Under the pieces are notes generated by a model that was given only the letters and a program-made list of their open reading frames with translations, made no database searches and had not been told where the DNA came from. A program made the position numbers and the translations under genes. Shown here piece after piece: positions 45,480-54,611 of a stretch of 64,000 nucleotides of DNA. The number at the start of each line of letters is the position of its first letter. The stretch's first letter is position 1. This DNA is from Aeromonas rivuli. Its GTDB lineage: Bacteria; Pseudomonadota; Gammaproteobacteria; Enterobacterales; Aeromonadaceae. The stretch covers positions 164,512 to 228,511 of the forward strand of contig NZ_CDBJ01000042.1 of NCBI RefSeq assembly GCF_000820045.1, in the 5' to 3' direction.

Positions 45480-46272
45480 GCGGGTGACTGAGCAACCAGA
45501 CCCGGGATCCGTCAGGGCGCTGCAACGGGAGTTTGCCGCCAGCCTGCTCGGCGAGCCAAATGAGGTCGCAGCACATATTCAGCCGGGACGCTTTCCTCCC
45601 GAGGCCTTGCTGCAGGTCTATCGAAACAACTTCATCCTCAGTCTCACCGAGGTGCTCTCCATCAGCTATGCCGCGAGCCAGGCCATGGTTGGGGAGGATT
45701 TTTTCAATGCCGCCGCCCGGGGGTTCATTCTGGCCAACCCGCCAGGAGAGGGCAGTGTGACCGGCTATGGCGCAGGGTTCGCCGACTGGCTCGAGGAGCT
45801 GCCGACCACGGCGCATCTGCCCTGGTTGGCAGAGTTGGCCCGCTTCGAATGGCAGTTGGAGCGAGCGAGCCTGTTGCCATTCGAGCATCGCCAATGGCCA
45901 GCGGAGGCGCTGGCTGCGCTGGCGCCGGATGAGTGGGGCAGGGTACGTTTGCTGGTTGCCGACAATCTTCTCTTGCTGTCGGTGAGCGCCGACGTGGTCG
46001 GCCTGTGGCGGATGGCGTTGACGGGTGGCGAGGCTCCCCCCGAGCCGTTGCAACAGTGCTGGCTGGCGCTGCAAAAACAGCCGGATTTCAGTGTCATCCC
46101 TGTGGCCATAGACGGCGCGCAGTATCAATTGTTGCAGGCCTGCCGCCAGGGGATCCCCCTGACCGAGCTCGATGAAGCGCTCAACCCTGGCGCACTCTTG
46201 CCGCAACTGGTGGCGCAGGGGCTGCTGGTGGCATTTTCACTCGACGCCGCACCGGACGTTGACGCTCAATAA
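45472..46272 (+). CDS. bufC: Bufferin partner protein BufC/HvfC (DUF2063)
   Basis: 266-aa protein with the DUF2063 N-terminal helical domain: LQREFAASLLGEP, VYRNNFILSLTEVLSISY, VGEDFFNAAARGFI and LPWLAELARFEWQ. In MNIO systems the partner recruits the precursor leader to the oxidase. ATG 45472 (MSERVTEQPD) has AGGAG 8 nt upstream and sits inside the end of bufB, so translation is coupled. The C-terminal third is poorly conserved in this family. Confidence 0.9.
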   Translation: MSERVTEQPDPGSVRALQREFAASLLGEPNEVAAHIQPGRFPPEALLQVYRNNFILSLTEVLSISYAASQAMVGEDFFNAAARGFILANPPGEGSVTGYGAGFADWLEELPTTAHLPWLAELARFEWQLERASLLPFEHRQWPAEALAALAPDEWGRVRLLVADNLLLLSVSADVVGLWRMALTGGEAPPEPLQQCWLALQKQPDFSVIPVAIDGAQYQLLQACRQGIPLTELDEALNPGALLPQLVAQGLLVAFSLDAAPDVDAQ

Positions 46273-46294
46273 GTAAACAGAAAGGAATCATCTG

Positions 46295-46735
46295 ATGGAA
46301 CATCTTATCGCCTGTGGTCAGCAACTGGCCGATCGTTGGCAGGGAGCCCTGTCGGGCTGGGTACTGCTGCTGGCGCGGCTCTGGGTTGCCCAGGCTTTCT
46401 TTCGCGCGGGCTGGCTCAAGCTCAATGCCTGGGATTCGACCCTCTATCTGTTCGAGTTCGAGTACCAGGTGCCCCTGTTGCCCTGGCAGTGGGCCGCCTA
46501 CCTGGGCACGGCCACCGAGCTGCTCATTCCTGTGCTGCTGTTGCTTGGTCTGCTGACGCGTCCCGCGGCCTTGCTGTTGTTTGGCTTCAATATCATCGCC
46601 GTCATCTCTTATCCGACCCTGTGGCCGAGCGGCTTCTTCGATCACCAGCTCTGGGGCTGGATGCTGCTGACCCTGGTGGTATGGGGCGCGGGTCCGGTCT
46701 CGCTGGATCGCTGGCTGATCACCAGACTGAGATAA
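46295..46735 (+). CDS. DoxX-family membrane protein of the bufferin operon
   Basis: 146-aa protein with four hydrophobic helices and the DoxX signature LLLARLWVAQAFFRAGWLKL followed by GTATELLIPVLLLLGLLTR. DoxX proteins often accompany DUF2282/DUF692 operons and may supply or recycle quinone electrons or aid export; the exact role is unknown. It starts 22 nt after bufC and is followed by a strong terminator, so it is the last operon gene. Confidence 0.9.
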   Translation: MEHLIACGQQLADRWQGALSGWVLLLARLWVAQAFFRAGWLKLNAWDSTLYLFEFEYQVPLLPWQWAAYLGTATELLIPVLLLLGLLTRPAALLLFGFNIIAVISYPTLWPSGFFDHQLWGWMLLTLVVWGAGPVSLDRWLITRLR

Positions 46736-46808
46736 GGCCATCGCCAGTCGGTTGAGGGAGCCAGTTGCCGCATTGAGTTGTCAAATGGAGATACCTTGAT
46801 GCACCATG

Positions 46809-46834
46809 ATGCCGGTCATTGACCGGCATTTTTT
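46809..46834 (+). terminator. Terminator of the bufferin operon
   Basis: ATGCCGGTC pairs perfectly with GACCGGCAT around ATT, followed by six T. Confidence 0.93.
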
Positions 46835-46853
46835 ATGGGCCAGGGGAGCAGGG

Positions 46854-47837
46854 ATGAAGATAGCCATACTGGACGACTATCAGGGGGCCACGCGCGAGCT
46901 GGCCTGTTTTGCCAAGCTGGCAGACCATGAGGTGACGCTATTTCGGACTCCTGCCCAGAGCGAGGCCGAGCAGGTCGCGCGGCTGCGCCCGTTCGATGCC
47001 CTGGTATTGATCCGTGAGCGCAGCCAGGTCGATGACAGCCTGCTCGCACAGTTGCCCCGGCTGCGGATCATCAGCCAGACCGGCAAAGTCAGTCAGCACC
47101 TGAGTCTTGCCGCCTGCAGCCGCCATGGGGTGCTGGTGGTGGAGGGGAGTGGCTCCCCTGTCGCGCCAAGCGAGCTGTGCTGGGCCCTGATCCTGGCGGC
47201 GAGCCGCCAGCTGCCCGCCTATTGGCAGGGGTTGCAGCAGGGACAGTGGCAAGATAGCGGCAGCCTGGGGCTGGGGCGCTCCCTGGAGGGGCTGACACTG
47301 GGTATCTGGGGGTTTGGCAAGATAGGGCGCAGGGTCGCGGCCTTCGGTCAGGCCTTTGGTATGACGGTGCTGGTGTGGGGCAGTGAGGCATCCCGCGCGG
47401 CAGCCTGCAGTGCAGGTTATCGGGCGGCGTCGAGCCAGGCGGCGCTGTTTCGCCATAGTGATGTGCTGAGCCTGCACCTGCGATTGTGCGAGGCCACCCG
47501 CCATTGTGTCACTGCTGCAAGTCTGGCATTGATGAAGCCCGATGCCCTGCTGGTCAATATCAGCCGGGCCGAGCTGGTGGTGCCCGGCGCTCTGCTGGCG
47601 GCGCTCCAGGCCGGGCGACCCGGCTTTGCCGCCCTCGATGTGTTCGAGTGCGAGCCCCCGAGCCAGGATCCCTTGCTCGCCATGGCCAATGTGATAGGCA
47701 CGCCCCACCTCGGTTATGTCACCCGCGACAGCTACGAGCTCTATCTGGGTCAGGCTTTTGACAACCTGATCGCCTTTGCCGCGGGCTCCCCCGTCAACAT
47801 GGCGAACCCCGATTGTGGCTGGGAGACCAGGCAATGA
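46854..47837 (+). CDS. D-isomer-specific 2-hydroxyacid dehydrogenase
   Basis: NAD-dependent 2-hydroxyacid dehydrogenase of 327 aa. The Rossmann motif is GIWGFGKIGRRVAAFGQAFG and the catalytic Arg is in LVNISRAELV. The Glu is in VFECEPPSQDP and the His in TPHLGYVT. Proteins of this subgroup are labelled phosphoglycerate-dehydrogenase-like; true SerA has extra C-terminal domains that are absent here. ATG 46854 with GGGAG upstream is chosen over 46806, which lies in the preceding terminator. Its stop overlaps the GNAT start (ATGA). Confidence 0.9.
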   Translation: MKIAILDDYQGATRELACFAKLADHEVTLFRTPAQSEAEQVARLRPFDALVLIRERSQVDDSLLAQLPRLRIISQTGKVSQHLSLAACSRHGVLVVEGSGSPVAPSELCWALILAASRQLPAYWQGLQQGQWQDSGSLGLGRSLEGLTLGIWGFGKIGRRVAAFGQAFGMTVLVWGSEASRAAACSAGYRAASSQAALFRHSDVLSLHLRLCEATRHCVTAASLALMKPDALLVNISRAELVVPGALLAALQAGRPGFAALDVFECEPPSQDPLLAMANVIGTPHLGYVTRDSYELYLGQAFDNLIAFAAGSPVNMANPDCGWETRQ

Positions 47838-48301
47838 ATATCCGTCAGGCTACCCTGGCCGACATCCCTGAACTGGTCACGCTGCGCATGGCGCTTTTTG
47901 CCGAGCTGGGGGAGGCGTTGGGGGATCAGGGGGAGGCGCTGCATCAGGCCAATGTCGACTATTTCAGCCGTGCCATGGCCGAAGGCAGGCTCATCTCCTG
48001 GATCGCCGAGGAAGGAGAGGCGGGGAGCGGGCTCTTGGCGGTGGGCAGCCTGGCCCTGTTCGAGCGGCCGCCGTACCCCGGCAACCTGCCTGGCAGGGAG
48101 GCTTATCTGCTCAACATGTATACCCACCCCTCATGGCGAAGGCGCGGACTGGCTCGCCAACTGCTGGCTGCCATGACTCGCTACGCCGACCTGGCCAAGT
48201 TTGGCAAGCTGTGGCTCCATGCCAGCGAGGCTGGCCGTCCTCTCTATGAACAGGCCGGCTTCGTGGGACATTCAGGCTACCTGGAGCGGCAGCCGGATTG
48301 A
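47834..48301 (+). CDS. GNAT-family N-acetyltransferase
   Basis: 155-aa acetyltransferase. It opens MNIRQATLADIPELVTLRMALF and has the acetyl-CoA loop HPSWRRRGLARQLLAAM and the C-terminal LHASEAGRPLYEQAGF. ATG 47834 overlaps the dehydrogenase stop by 4 nt, so the pair is co-translated. Substrate is unknown; pairing with a hydroxyacid dehydrogenase gives no clear pathway. Confidence 0.9.
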   Translation: MNIRQATLADIPELVTLRMALFAELGEALGDQGEALHQANVDYFSRAMAEGRLISWIAEEGEAGSGLLAVGSLALFERPPYPGNLPGREAYLLNMYTHPSWRRRGLARQLLAAMTRYADLAKFGKLWLHASEAGRPLYEQAGFVGHSGYLERQPD

Positions 48302-48568
48302 CTGCTGCGGGCGGGCAAGATCGGGTCAGGTGGAATCGATTGACCCTTGGTTATAAGGGGGGCGAGTTGGCGGTGCGTGCCCGGTACCATCTTGGTGAAG
48401 AGGTTGCCCTCAAGCAGAGGATGGCGAGAGATGCCACCTCCATTGTTGATTCATTGCGCGATCGCACCGTTAAACTGAACCCTGCCTGTACTGCCTCCCC
48501 CTTGCCGATTGTGACCCTCTCCCCCCTTGTTTAGGCTGGCCGCCTTTCGATGATTCAAGACGGCGGAC

Positions 48569-49135
48569 ATGACGGATATGGCACAACAGATAAGCAAGAA
48601 GGTGGCGTTGTCGCTGCTGCTGGCGATGGGCAGCCTGGGGCTGGGTGGCTGCATGGGGCAGATGGGGCTCTCCTCCATGGTGACGAAAGGCAACCTCAAG
48701 GTGGTGGATAACCGTTATGGCCGCGCCGGCGTCTTCGTGCTGCTTTCACCCGTCTATGGCCTGGCCGCAACCGCGGATCTCTTCATCTTCAATACCGTGG
48801 AGTTCTGGTCAGGGACCAACCCCATCACCGGGAAGTCTCCTGCGCTGGTCGATCATAAGGTCGACACGGCCATCAAGGTGAATCAGCATCTGGACAGCTC
48901 CCTCAAGACAGTTCCCCTGGCCAGCCTGCCCGCCGATGTGCGCAGTATGGACATTAGCTACCCGGATGCCGATAACGCCCTGATGGAGCTGCACTATAAG
49001 GATGGCAGCCGCAGCACAATGCGAGGCCAGCGCCGGGGCGATGTGGTCGATCTCTACTATCAGGGTCGCCTGGTCTCAACCCTGACCCAGGCGCAGCTGG
49101 CGACCATGAGTCGCACCGGACGCGTGGCCGCCTGA
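48569..49135 (+). CDS. DUF3332-type lipoprotein
   Basis: 188-aa exported protein with a lipobox LGGC (Cys28 from ATG 48569; a second ATG lies three codons later). The mature part contains RYGRAGVFVLLSPVYGLAATADLFIFNTVEFWSG, typical of DUF3332 proteins in Vibrio and Aeromonas, and ends in a short beta-rich domain. Function is unknown; it is a presumed outer-membrane or periplasm-facing lipoprotein. It is monocistronic, with 267 gene-free bases upstream. Confidence 0.85.
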   Translation: MTDMAQQISKKVALSLLLAMGSLGLGGCMGQMGLSSMVTKGNLKVVDNRYGRAGVFVLLSPVYGLAATADLFIFNTVEFWSGTNPITGKSPALVDHKVDTAIKVNQHLDSSLKTVPLASLPADVRSMDISYPDADNALMELHYKDGSRSTMRGQRRGDVVDLYYQGRLVSTLTQAQLATMSRTGRVAA

Positions 49136-49173
49136 GTCACGCGGCCTCTGGGGGATCCCGCTCCCATCCTGGT

Positions 49174-49203
49174 GACAAAGCCCCGCTTCTGCGGGGCTTT
49201 GTC
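49174..49203. terminator. Bidirectional terminator between DUF3332 and FUSC genes
   Basis: GACAAAGCCCCGC pairs over 13 bp with GCGGGGCTTTGTC around TTCT. It lies at the junction of convergent genes and overlaps the FUSC stop by two bases. Confidence 0.88.
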
Positions 49204-50263
49204 ATTTTCGCGCCGCGGGGGTGGCGTATGGCTGCAGCACCAGTCCCAGCAAGCGCCCCAGGTGGCTGAGCTGCTCGGTGAGCTGCAGATTGAGCCAGAG
49301 GTAGCCGCTGATGGTGGCCTCGTCATCGGCCCCCGGGCGCACCTCGGCGGCGGCCGCCTGCAATCGGGCAATGGCCTGCTCGGCGGCGCTGCTGTCACCG
49401 CTCTTGAGCATGAGGGCGAGCTGGGTGAACACCTCCTCGGCTGCCTGCTGACAGGCGCGCAAGGCGGGGTTGCTCTGCATCAGGAAGTGGCTCTGCCGAT
49501 CCCGCCAGTAGGTGTTGGCCAGCATCTCCAGGATGCAGAGGGTGTTGCGCATCGTGGTCTGGATGGCTTCGAACAGGGAGCTGTTGAGGCGGGTCTCCTT
49601 GACGGCGGGGGCCAGCAGGGGACGCAGGCTGACCACTTTGGAGAGCAGGCGGGAGTGGCTCTGGGCCAGCCTGGGCCGCTCCAGAATATTGGGTGAGAGG
49701 TGGGTGTGGTAGAGGCGGTGCGCCTGCAGCAGGGTGTCGTGCAGCTGCAACCGCCAGTGGCTGTAGGCGCGCTGGGGGTAGATGCTGCAAAACAGCAGGG
49801 CTAGCAAGGAGCCGAGGATCACATCGCCGCTGCGCCACAGCGCCGTCTCTATGTCTCCCGGCACCCCGCCGACGATGACCCCCAGGGTGATGCCGATGAG
49901 CAGCCCTACGTAGGGGCGCTTGCCAAGCGCCAGATAGCCGCACAGGAACATGATGGCGCTGCACCATACCAGCATCAGCGGCAGGGAGTAGAGCTCCAGA
50001 TAGAGGGCCACCACCCCGCAGGCGGCGCCGAAGATGGTGCCGACCACCCGTTGCAGGGCCCGCGACAAGACATTGCCCCAGAACGAGATGGGGCCCATCA
50101 CCACCACCAGGGTGATGAGGGGCCAGGTGCTCTCCGGCAGCTTGAGCTCCCGGGTCAGCAGGAAGGTGAGGGTGAAGGCCAGGGCGATGCGCAGGCCGTG
50201 GACCAGGCGGTAGCGACCATAGATCAGCAGATCGAAGCGGGAGAGCGGCGTGTTCAGGCGCAA
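49202..50263 (-). CDS. FUSC-family inner-membrane protein (YeeA-like)
   Basis: 353-aa membrane protein with six or so hydrophobic helices in the N-terminal half (LRIALAFTLTFLLTRELKLPES, TLVVVMGPISFWGNVLSRALQRVVGTIFGA) and a cytoplasmic helical C-terminal domain. This is the fusaric-acid-resistance/YccS fold, with the length of E. coli YeeA. The frame starts at TTG 50263 with a poor ribosome site; an ATG at 50277 is out of frame. An efflux role for aromatic acids is possible but unproven. Confidence 0.82.
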   Translation of the reverse strand: MRLNTPLSRFDLLIYGRYRLVHGLRIALAFTLTFLLTRELKLPESTWPLITLVVVMGPISFWGNVLSRALQRVVGTIFGAACGVVALYLELYSLPLMLVWCSAIMFLCGYLALGKRPYVGLLIGITLGVIVGGVPGDIETALWRSGDVILGSLLALLFCSIYPQRAYSHWRLQLHDTLLQAHRLYHTHLSPNILERPRLAQSHSRLLSKVVSLRPLLAPAVKETRLNSSLFEAIQTTMRNTLCILEMLANTYWRDRQSHFLMQSNPALRACQQAAEEVFTQLALMLKSGDSSAAEQAIARLQAAAAEVRPGADDEATISGYLWLNLQLTEQLSHLGRLLGLVLQPYATPAARK

Positions 50264-50322
50264 GGGAGTCGTCTCATGTCAGGTTGATCTTCTCGTGTTG
50301 CCGTGCCGGCTGACGCTCGCCA

Positions 50323-51081
50323 TCAGGGCAAGAGGCGGATCCGGACCCGCTCACCGGGAGGGATGGCCGAGCGGGCAGGGCATTCGATCACGCAGTTGGC
50401 CGAGGGCAGGGCTGAGGGCATGAAAGCACTTGCCGGGCGCACCTGCAAGCAGCCGCTGGCATCCTGGCTGAGGTGGCCGGGCAGGCAAGCCTCCCCCGCC
50501 GGATTGGGCATGGCCTCCAGGGCCAGGGCGAACAGGCGCAGCGGCGGCGATAAAGGGGGCTGGCTGCTTGTATCCCGGGGCAGCCGGGCGCAGAGGAAGT
50601 CGGCGATGGCGTCCAGGGCCTCGAAACGAAACTGGGGCAGGGTGGTCGCCTCGGGCTCATCGCTGATGAGCGCCACTATGTCCGGGTCGCCTGGGAACAG
50701 CAGGGGCCTCCCGAGGGCGCGGCGATGGAGCTCCATCTTGGGAAAATGGTGATGCTTGAACCCCTCGACCAGCAGCAGATCGAGCCGCTCCCAGTCGAAA
50801 CGGGCCAGCAGCGCCTCGAATGAGGGCTCTTGCTCCGGGGTCTCGCAGATCAGGGCGTGGCGCAGGGAGGAGGCCGCCATCACCTGCAAGGCGCCAGCCT
50901 GGCGCAGGCGATAGCTGTCCTTGCCCGGTTGATCCATGTCGAAATCGTGATGGGTATGCTTGAGCACCCCCAGCCGCAGGCCGCGCCGGGTCAGCAGCGG
51001 GATGAGGCGCTCCAGCAGGGTGGTCTTGCCGGTACCGCTCCAGGCGACGAAGCCGAGCAGGGGCCGTTGCGCAGGGATCAT
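50323..51081 (-). CDS. mobB: MobB with a MoeA domain-IV-like C-terminal extension
   Basis: Molybdopterin-guanine dinucleotide biosynthesis adaptor. The GTP-binding N-terminal part has FVAWSGTGKTTLLERL (P-loop near residues 14-21), KHTHHDFDMDQPGKDSYRLR and DLLLVEGFKH. It ends near residue 170, the usual MobB size. Residues about 198-252 (LPGHLSQDASGCLQV..., ALPSANCVIE..., IPPGERVRIRLL) resemble the last beta-barrel domain of E. coli MoeA. The catalytic MoeA domains are missing, so this is a partial fusion. Its start overlaps the mobA stop by 4 nt. Confidence 0.88.
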   Translation of the reverse strand: MIPAQRPLLGFVAWSGTGKTTLLERLIPLLTRRGLRLGVLKHTHHDFDMDQPGKDSYRLRQAGALQVMAASSLRHALICETPEQEPSFEALLARFDWERLDLLLVEGFKHHHFPKMELHRRALGRPLLFPGDPDIVALISDEPEATTLPQFRFEALDAIADFLCARLPRDTSSQPPLSPPLRLFALALEAMPNPAGEACLPGHLSQDASGCLQVRPASAFMPSALPSANCVIECPARSAIPPGERVRIRLLP

Positions 51082-51722
51082 GGGCGTGCGTCCCCTGCCA
51101 GCGATCCGCTTGCACCCAGCAGGCGCGCCTCGTAGGCGGCCAGCTCGGTCTGATCATTGAGGTTGATGAAGGCATCGGGCTGATCGACGAAGGAGACCAC
51201 AGCCATCCGGTGGCGGGCAAACCAGCAGGCTATCTTGCGTTCCCCCTCAGCCAGTGTCTGGCGCAGGGAGGGGAGCAGGGACTTGTGCAGCAGGGCGACC
51301 ACGGGTTGCAGATGAGATCCATCATGGGCCACCACCAGCTCGATGTCCGGCGTCAGCGCGGCGCGAAAGCGGCTCATCAGATCCATCGGCAGGCCGGGGC
51401 CGTCGCAGGGCACGAACAGCACCCAGTCGTGGCGGGCGGCGGCAAGACCAGCCTGCATGCCCGCCAGGGGACCCAGGAAATTGCCGTTGCCATCATCGAT
51501 AACCGGGGCCAGCGCCCGATAGCGCTCCTCGCTGCGGTTGGCGTTGATCAGCACCTCGTCCACCTGGGGGCGCAGGCGATCGAGCACGTGGACTATCAGG
51601 GGCTTGCCCGCCAGGGGCACCCAACCCTTGTCGTCGCCGCCCATGCGGGTGGCGCGGCCACCGGCCAGGATCACGGCAGAAACGGGAAAGTGGGCACTAG
51701 GGGTTGCGGAGTCTGGCGTCAT
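51078..51722 (-). CDS. mobA: Molybdenum cofactor guanylyltransferase MobA
   Basis: Transfers GMP from GTP to molybdopterin to make the MGD form of the cofactor. The 214-aa protein has the nucleotidyltransferase motif ILAGGRATRMGGDDKGWVPL, then INANRSEERY, FLGPLAGMQAGL and VPCDGPGLP. It forms a two-gene operon with mobB (ATGA-type overlap). About 246 gene-free bases lie upstream. Confidence 0.94.
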   Translation of the reverse strand: MTPDSATPSAHFPVSAVILAGGRATRMGGDDKGWVPLAGKPLIVHVLDRLRPQVDEVLINANRSEERYRALAPVIDDGNGNFLGPLAGMQAGLAAARHDWVLFVPCDGPGLPMDLMSRFRAALTPDIELVVAHDGSHLQPVVALLHKSLLPSLRQTLAEGERKIACWFARHRMAVVSFVDQPDAFINLNDQTELAAYEARLLGASGSLAGDARP

Positions 51723-51968
51723 GTCGCTCTGTCAGGTTCGGTGGAAGGATGCTGGCCGCGGGCTCGTTGCGGGCACCGTCGCCGTTTTCGGTTCGGCTCC
51801 GGCCGATCTTGCGCCAAGGGGGCCGGCAGGGCAATGGCATTTATATCCGGCTGCCGGGCTTTCTGGGGTGATCCAGATCAATCCGCTCCACCTTGAGCCC
51901 TTCGCCGGGGCGTGATGCTGCCAGCCGAACCGGGATACTGGCTGATGGACGCCATGGGGGAAGGCGAG

Positions 51969-52556
51969 CTAGTTCGCCTCATGCTCGGCCAGGATGTGCT
52001 CGATGCGACTGTCCGGCACCAGCCAGATCAGGGCGGCCAGCACATAGATGAGCTGGGACAGCCACTGGGCCCAGAAGGCGGCGACGATGGCGCTGAAATA
52101 GAGCAGGGGGGAAACCTTGCCCTTCCAGTCGCTGCCGAGTGCCCGCTTGAGCAGCGAGTGCGGGCCCTGGGAGCGGATGATCAGCGTCTGCAACATGAAG
52201 TAGGCGATGGCCGCCATCAAGAGTACCAGGCCGTAGAGGGCGGTCGGCAGGCTGGCGAAGTGGTTTTCCCCCATCCAGCCGGTGGCAAAGGGGATCAGGG
52301 AGAGCCAGAACAGCAGGTGCAGGTTGGCCCAGAGAATGGGGCCTGTGATATGGCGGCAGGTGTGCAGCATGTGATGATGATTGTTCCAGTAGATCCCCAA
52401 GTAGATGAAGCTGAGCACATAGCTCAGAAACACCGGCAGCAGCGGGATGAGCGCCGACCAGCTGGCGTCGTGGGGCACCTTGAGCTCCAGCACCATGATG
52501 GTTATCAAGATGGCGATGACGCCATCGCTAAAGGCTTCCAGTCGCGTGCTTCCCAT
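51969..52556 (-). CDS. TMEM175-family potassium channel-like protein (DUF1211)
   Basis: 195-aa membrane protein from ATG 52556, with AAGGA 8 nt upstream. The family signature RLEAFSDGVIAILITIMVLELK occupies helix 1, then YVLSFIYLGIYWNNHHHMLH, with six hydrophobic segments in all. Bacterial TMEM175 proteins are potassium-permeable channels lacking the usual selectivity filter. The frame extends to 52637, but the signature always sits at the N-terminus. It stands alone. Confidence 0.88.
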   Translation of the reverse strand: MGSTRLEAFSDGVIAILITIMVLELKVPHDASWSALIPLLPVFLSYVLSFIYLGIYWNNHHHMLHTCRHITGPILWANLHLLFWLSLIPFATGWMGENHFASLPTALYGLVLLMAAIAYFMLQTLIIRSQGPHSLLKRALGSDWKGKVSPLLYFSAIVAAFWAQWLSQLIYVLAALIWLVPDSRIEHILAEHEAN

Positions 52557-52816
52557 GATGAGCTTCCTTGAGTCCGAAGTGTGGTTGATATGTGTGCCCG
52601 AGTCGCGAAGCCACGGCACCAGCGGCGGCTGCTCCATGACAATGGCAGATCTAGCTTAGTCGAGGGCGGGGCAGGGGCCGGGAGGACACCGCTGGGGTGA
52701 GCGACTTTATGCCCGGCCTCACAAAATCGGTGAAGTAAAAGTTATATGATTGATTTCACTATGTGTCTCGCTTCTTCGCCGCAATGGCAACTTCATGTAA
52801 ATCAAAGAGAATGACT

Positions 52817-54526
52817 ATGGCTACTGGACAATATCTGCTCTGGAAAGATGCAGAAGGCAATGCCTTTCGCCCCGTGTCCCTCACCGGCACCGACTTGCTC
52901 AACAACCGCTACCTCAACAAGAGCACGGCCTTCACCGAACAGGAGCGCGCCGACTTTGACCTGGACGGTCTGCTGCCACCCCAGGTACAGACCTTCGAGG
53001 CCCAGCTGGAACGGGTCTATCAGGGTTTTCAAAGCGCCTGCAGCGACATTGAGAAATATCAGTATCTTCGCGCGCTGCAAGACAGAAACGAGACCCTGTT
53101 CTACGCCCTGATCTCCCTGCATGTGGAGGAGATGACCCCCATCATCTATACCCCGACCGTGGGCAAGGCGTGTCAGGAGTTCAGCCACCGTTTCCAGAAG
53201 GCGCGCGGCCTCTATATCACCCCGCAAAATGTCGAGGACATGGGATCCCAGGCACGGCACTTCGATGGTAAAGGGATTCGCATCATAGTGGTCACCGACA
53301 GCCAGGGGATTCTCGGCATCGGCGATCAGGGGGTGGGCGGCATGGGCATCCCCATCGGCAAGCTCTCCCTCTATACCCTGGGGGCGGGGATTCATCCGGC
53401 CTGCTGCCTGCCCATCGCGCTCGATGTGGGCACCGACAATCAGGCGCTGCTGGATGATCCCATGTATCTCGGCCAGCCCCATCGCCGTATTCGCGGCAAG
53501 GAGTATGACGACTTCATCGACAAGTTCGTCGCCGGGGTCAAGCGTCACTTCCCCAATGCCGTGCTGCAGTGGGAGGACTTCAGCAAGTCCAATGCCTTCA
53601 ACAATCTGGCGTGCTACCAGCAGGCACTGCCCTCCTTCAATGATGACATCCAAGGGACGGGCGCCGTGGTGCTGGCGGGCATCATTGGGGCGGTCAAGTT
53701 CAAGGGTGAGACCCTGGGCCAGCAGAACTATCTGGTCTATGGCGCCGGCGCCGGCGGGGTCGGGGTGGCGGATCAGATCTGTGCGGGCATGATCCGCGAG
53801 GGGCTGGATCCGCAGGCGGCGCGGGATCGCATCTATATCCTCGATACCCAGGGGCTGGTGTGTGACAACCGCGAGGGGCTCGACGAGTACAAGCGCCGCT
53901 ACGCCAAACCGGGTCTGCTGCTGGCGCAATGGGATGTGCAGGGCAAGGCCGGGCTGACCGAGGTGCTGCGTCATGTCCCCATCACCGTGCTGCTGGGCAC
54001 CAGCGGGGCTGGCGGGGCCTTCCAGGAGCAGCACATCAAGCTGATGCTCGAGCACTGCGAACACCCCATGGTGTTCCCGCTCTCCAACCCGACCGCCAAC
54101 TGCGAGGCACTGCCGGAAGACATCTACCGCTGGAGTCAGGGCAAGGCCATCGTCGCCACCGGCAGCCCGTTCGCCGATGTCGAGCATCAGGGGGAGCGTT
54201 ATCGCATCGGTCAGGGCAATAACGTTTTTATCTTCCCCGGGGTGGGACTGGCCGCCATCGTCAGCCAGGTGAAAGAGATTGGCGCCGACATCTTCACCAC
54301 GGCGGCCTTCGCCCTGGCCGAGTGCGTGAGCGAGGCCGATCTGGCCCGTGGCACGGTTTTCCCGCCGATCCGTGACCTGCGCGCCATCTCGGTGCGGGTT
54401 GCTACCGCGGTGCTCAAAGACATCGTTCGCCGAGATCCGACCCATCCCCTGATAGGCCAGGATCTGGAACAACATATCCTCAGCCACATGTGGGAGCCGA
54501 CCTACCTGCCTTATCGCAAGGTATAA
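52817..54526 (+). CDS. maeA: NAD-dependent malic enzyme MaeA (SfcA)
   Basis: Oxidative decarboxylation of malate to pyruvate with NAD. The 569-aa protein has RNETLFYALISLHVEEMTPIIYTPTVG, the metal and malate region VVTDSQGILGIGDQGVGGMGIPIGKL, FNDDIQGTGAVVLAG, the Rossmann motif GAGAGGVGVADQI and FPLSNPTANCEA. ATG 52817 (MATGQYLLW) has AAGAGA 6 nt upstream; ATG 52811 is too close to it. It is monocistronic, with a terminator downstream. Confidence 0.95.
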   Translation: MATGQYLLWKDAEGNAFRPVSLTGTDLLNNRYLNKSTAFTEQERADFDLDGLLPPQVQTFEAQLERVYQGFQSACSDIEKYQYLRALQDRNETLFYALISLHVEEMTPIIYTPTVGKACQEFSHRFQKARGLYITPQNVEDMGSQARHFDGKGIRIIVVTDSQGILGIGDQGVGGMGIPIGKLSLYTLGAGIHPACCLPIALDVGTDNQALLDDPMYLGQPHRRIRGKEYDDFIDKFVAGVKRHFPNAVLQWEDFSKSNAFNNLACYQQALPSFNDDIQGTGAVVLAGIIGAVKFKGETLGQQNYLVYGAGAGGVGVADQICAGMIREGLDPQAARDRIYILDTQGLVCDNREGLDEYKRRYAKPGLLLAQWDVQGKAGLTEVLRHVPITVLLGTSGAGGAFQEQHIKLMLEHCEHPMVFPLSNPTANCEALPEDIYRWSQGKAIVATGSPFADVEHQGERYRIGQGNNVFIFPGVGLAAIVSQVKEIGADIFTTAAFALAECVSEADLARGTVFPPIRDLRAISVRVATAVLKDIVRRDPTHPLIGQDLEQHILSHMWEPTYLPYRKV

Positions 54527-54543
54527 GAGGCTACTCCATCAAG

Positions 54544-54572
54544 ACAGGCGACCCTCGGGTCGCCTGTCTCGT
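54544..54572 (+). terminator. Terminator after maeA
   Basis: ACAGGCGACC pairs perfectly with GGTCGCCTGT around CTCG, followed by CTCGTTT. Confidence 0.8.
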
Positions 54573-54611
54573 TTCAGGTTCGCAAAATAGACAAATAAAA
54601 AATTATCCCAT

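Noticed and set aside
51723..51968. Molybdenum-cofactor riboswitch upstream of mobA
   Set aside because: No recognisable conserved riboswitch core is visible on the minus strand, and this motif is usually upstream of moa or transporter genes, not mob.
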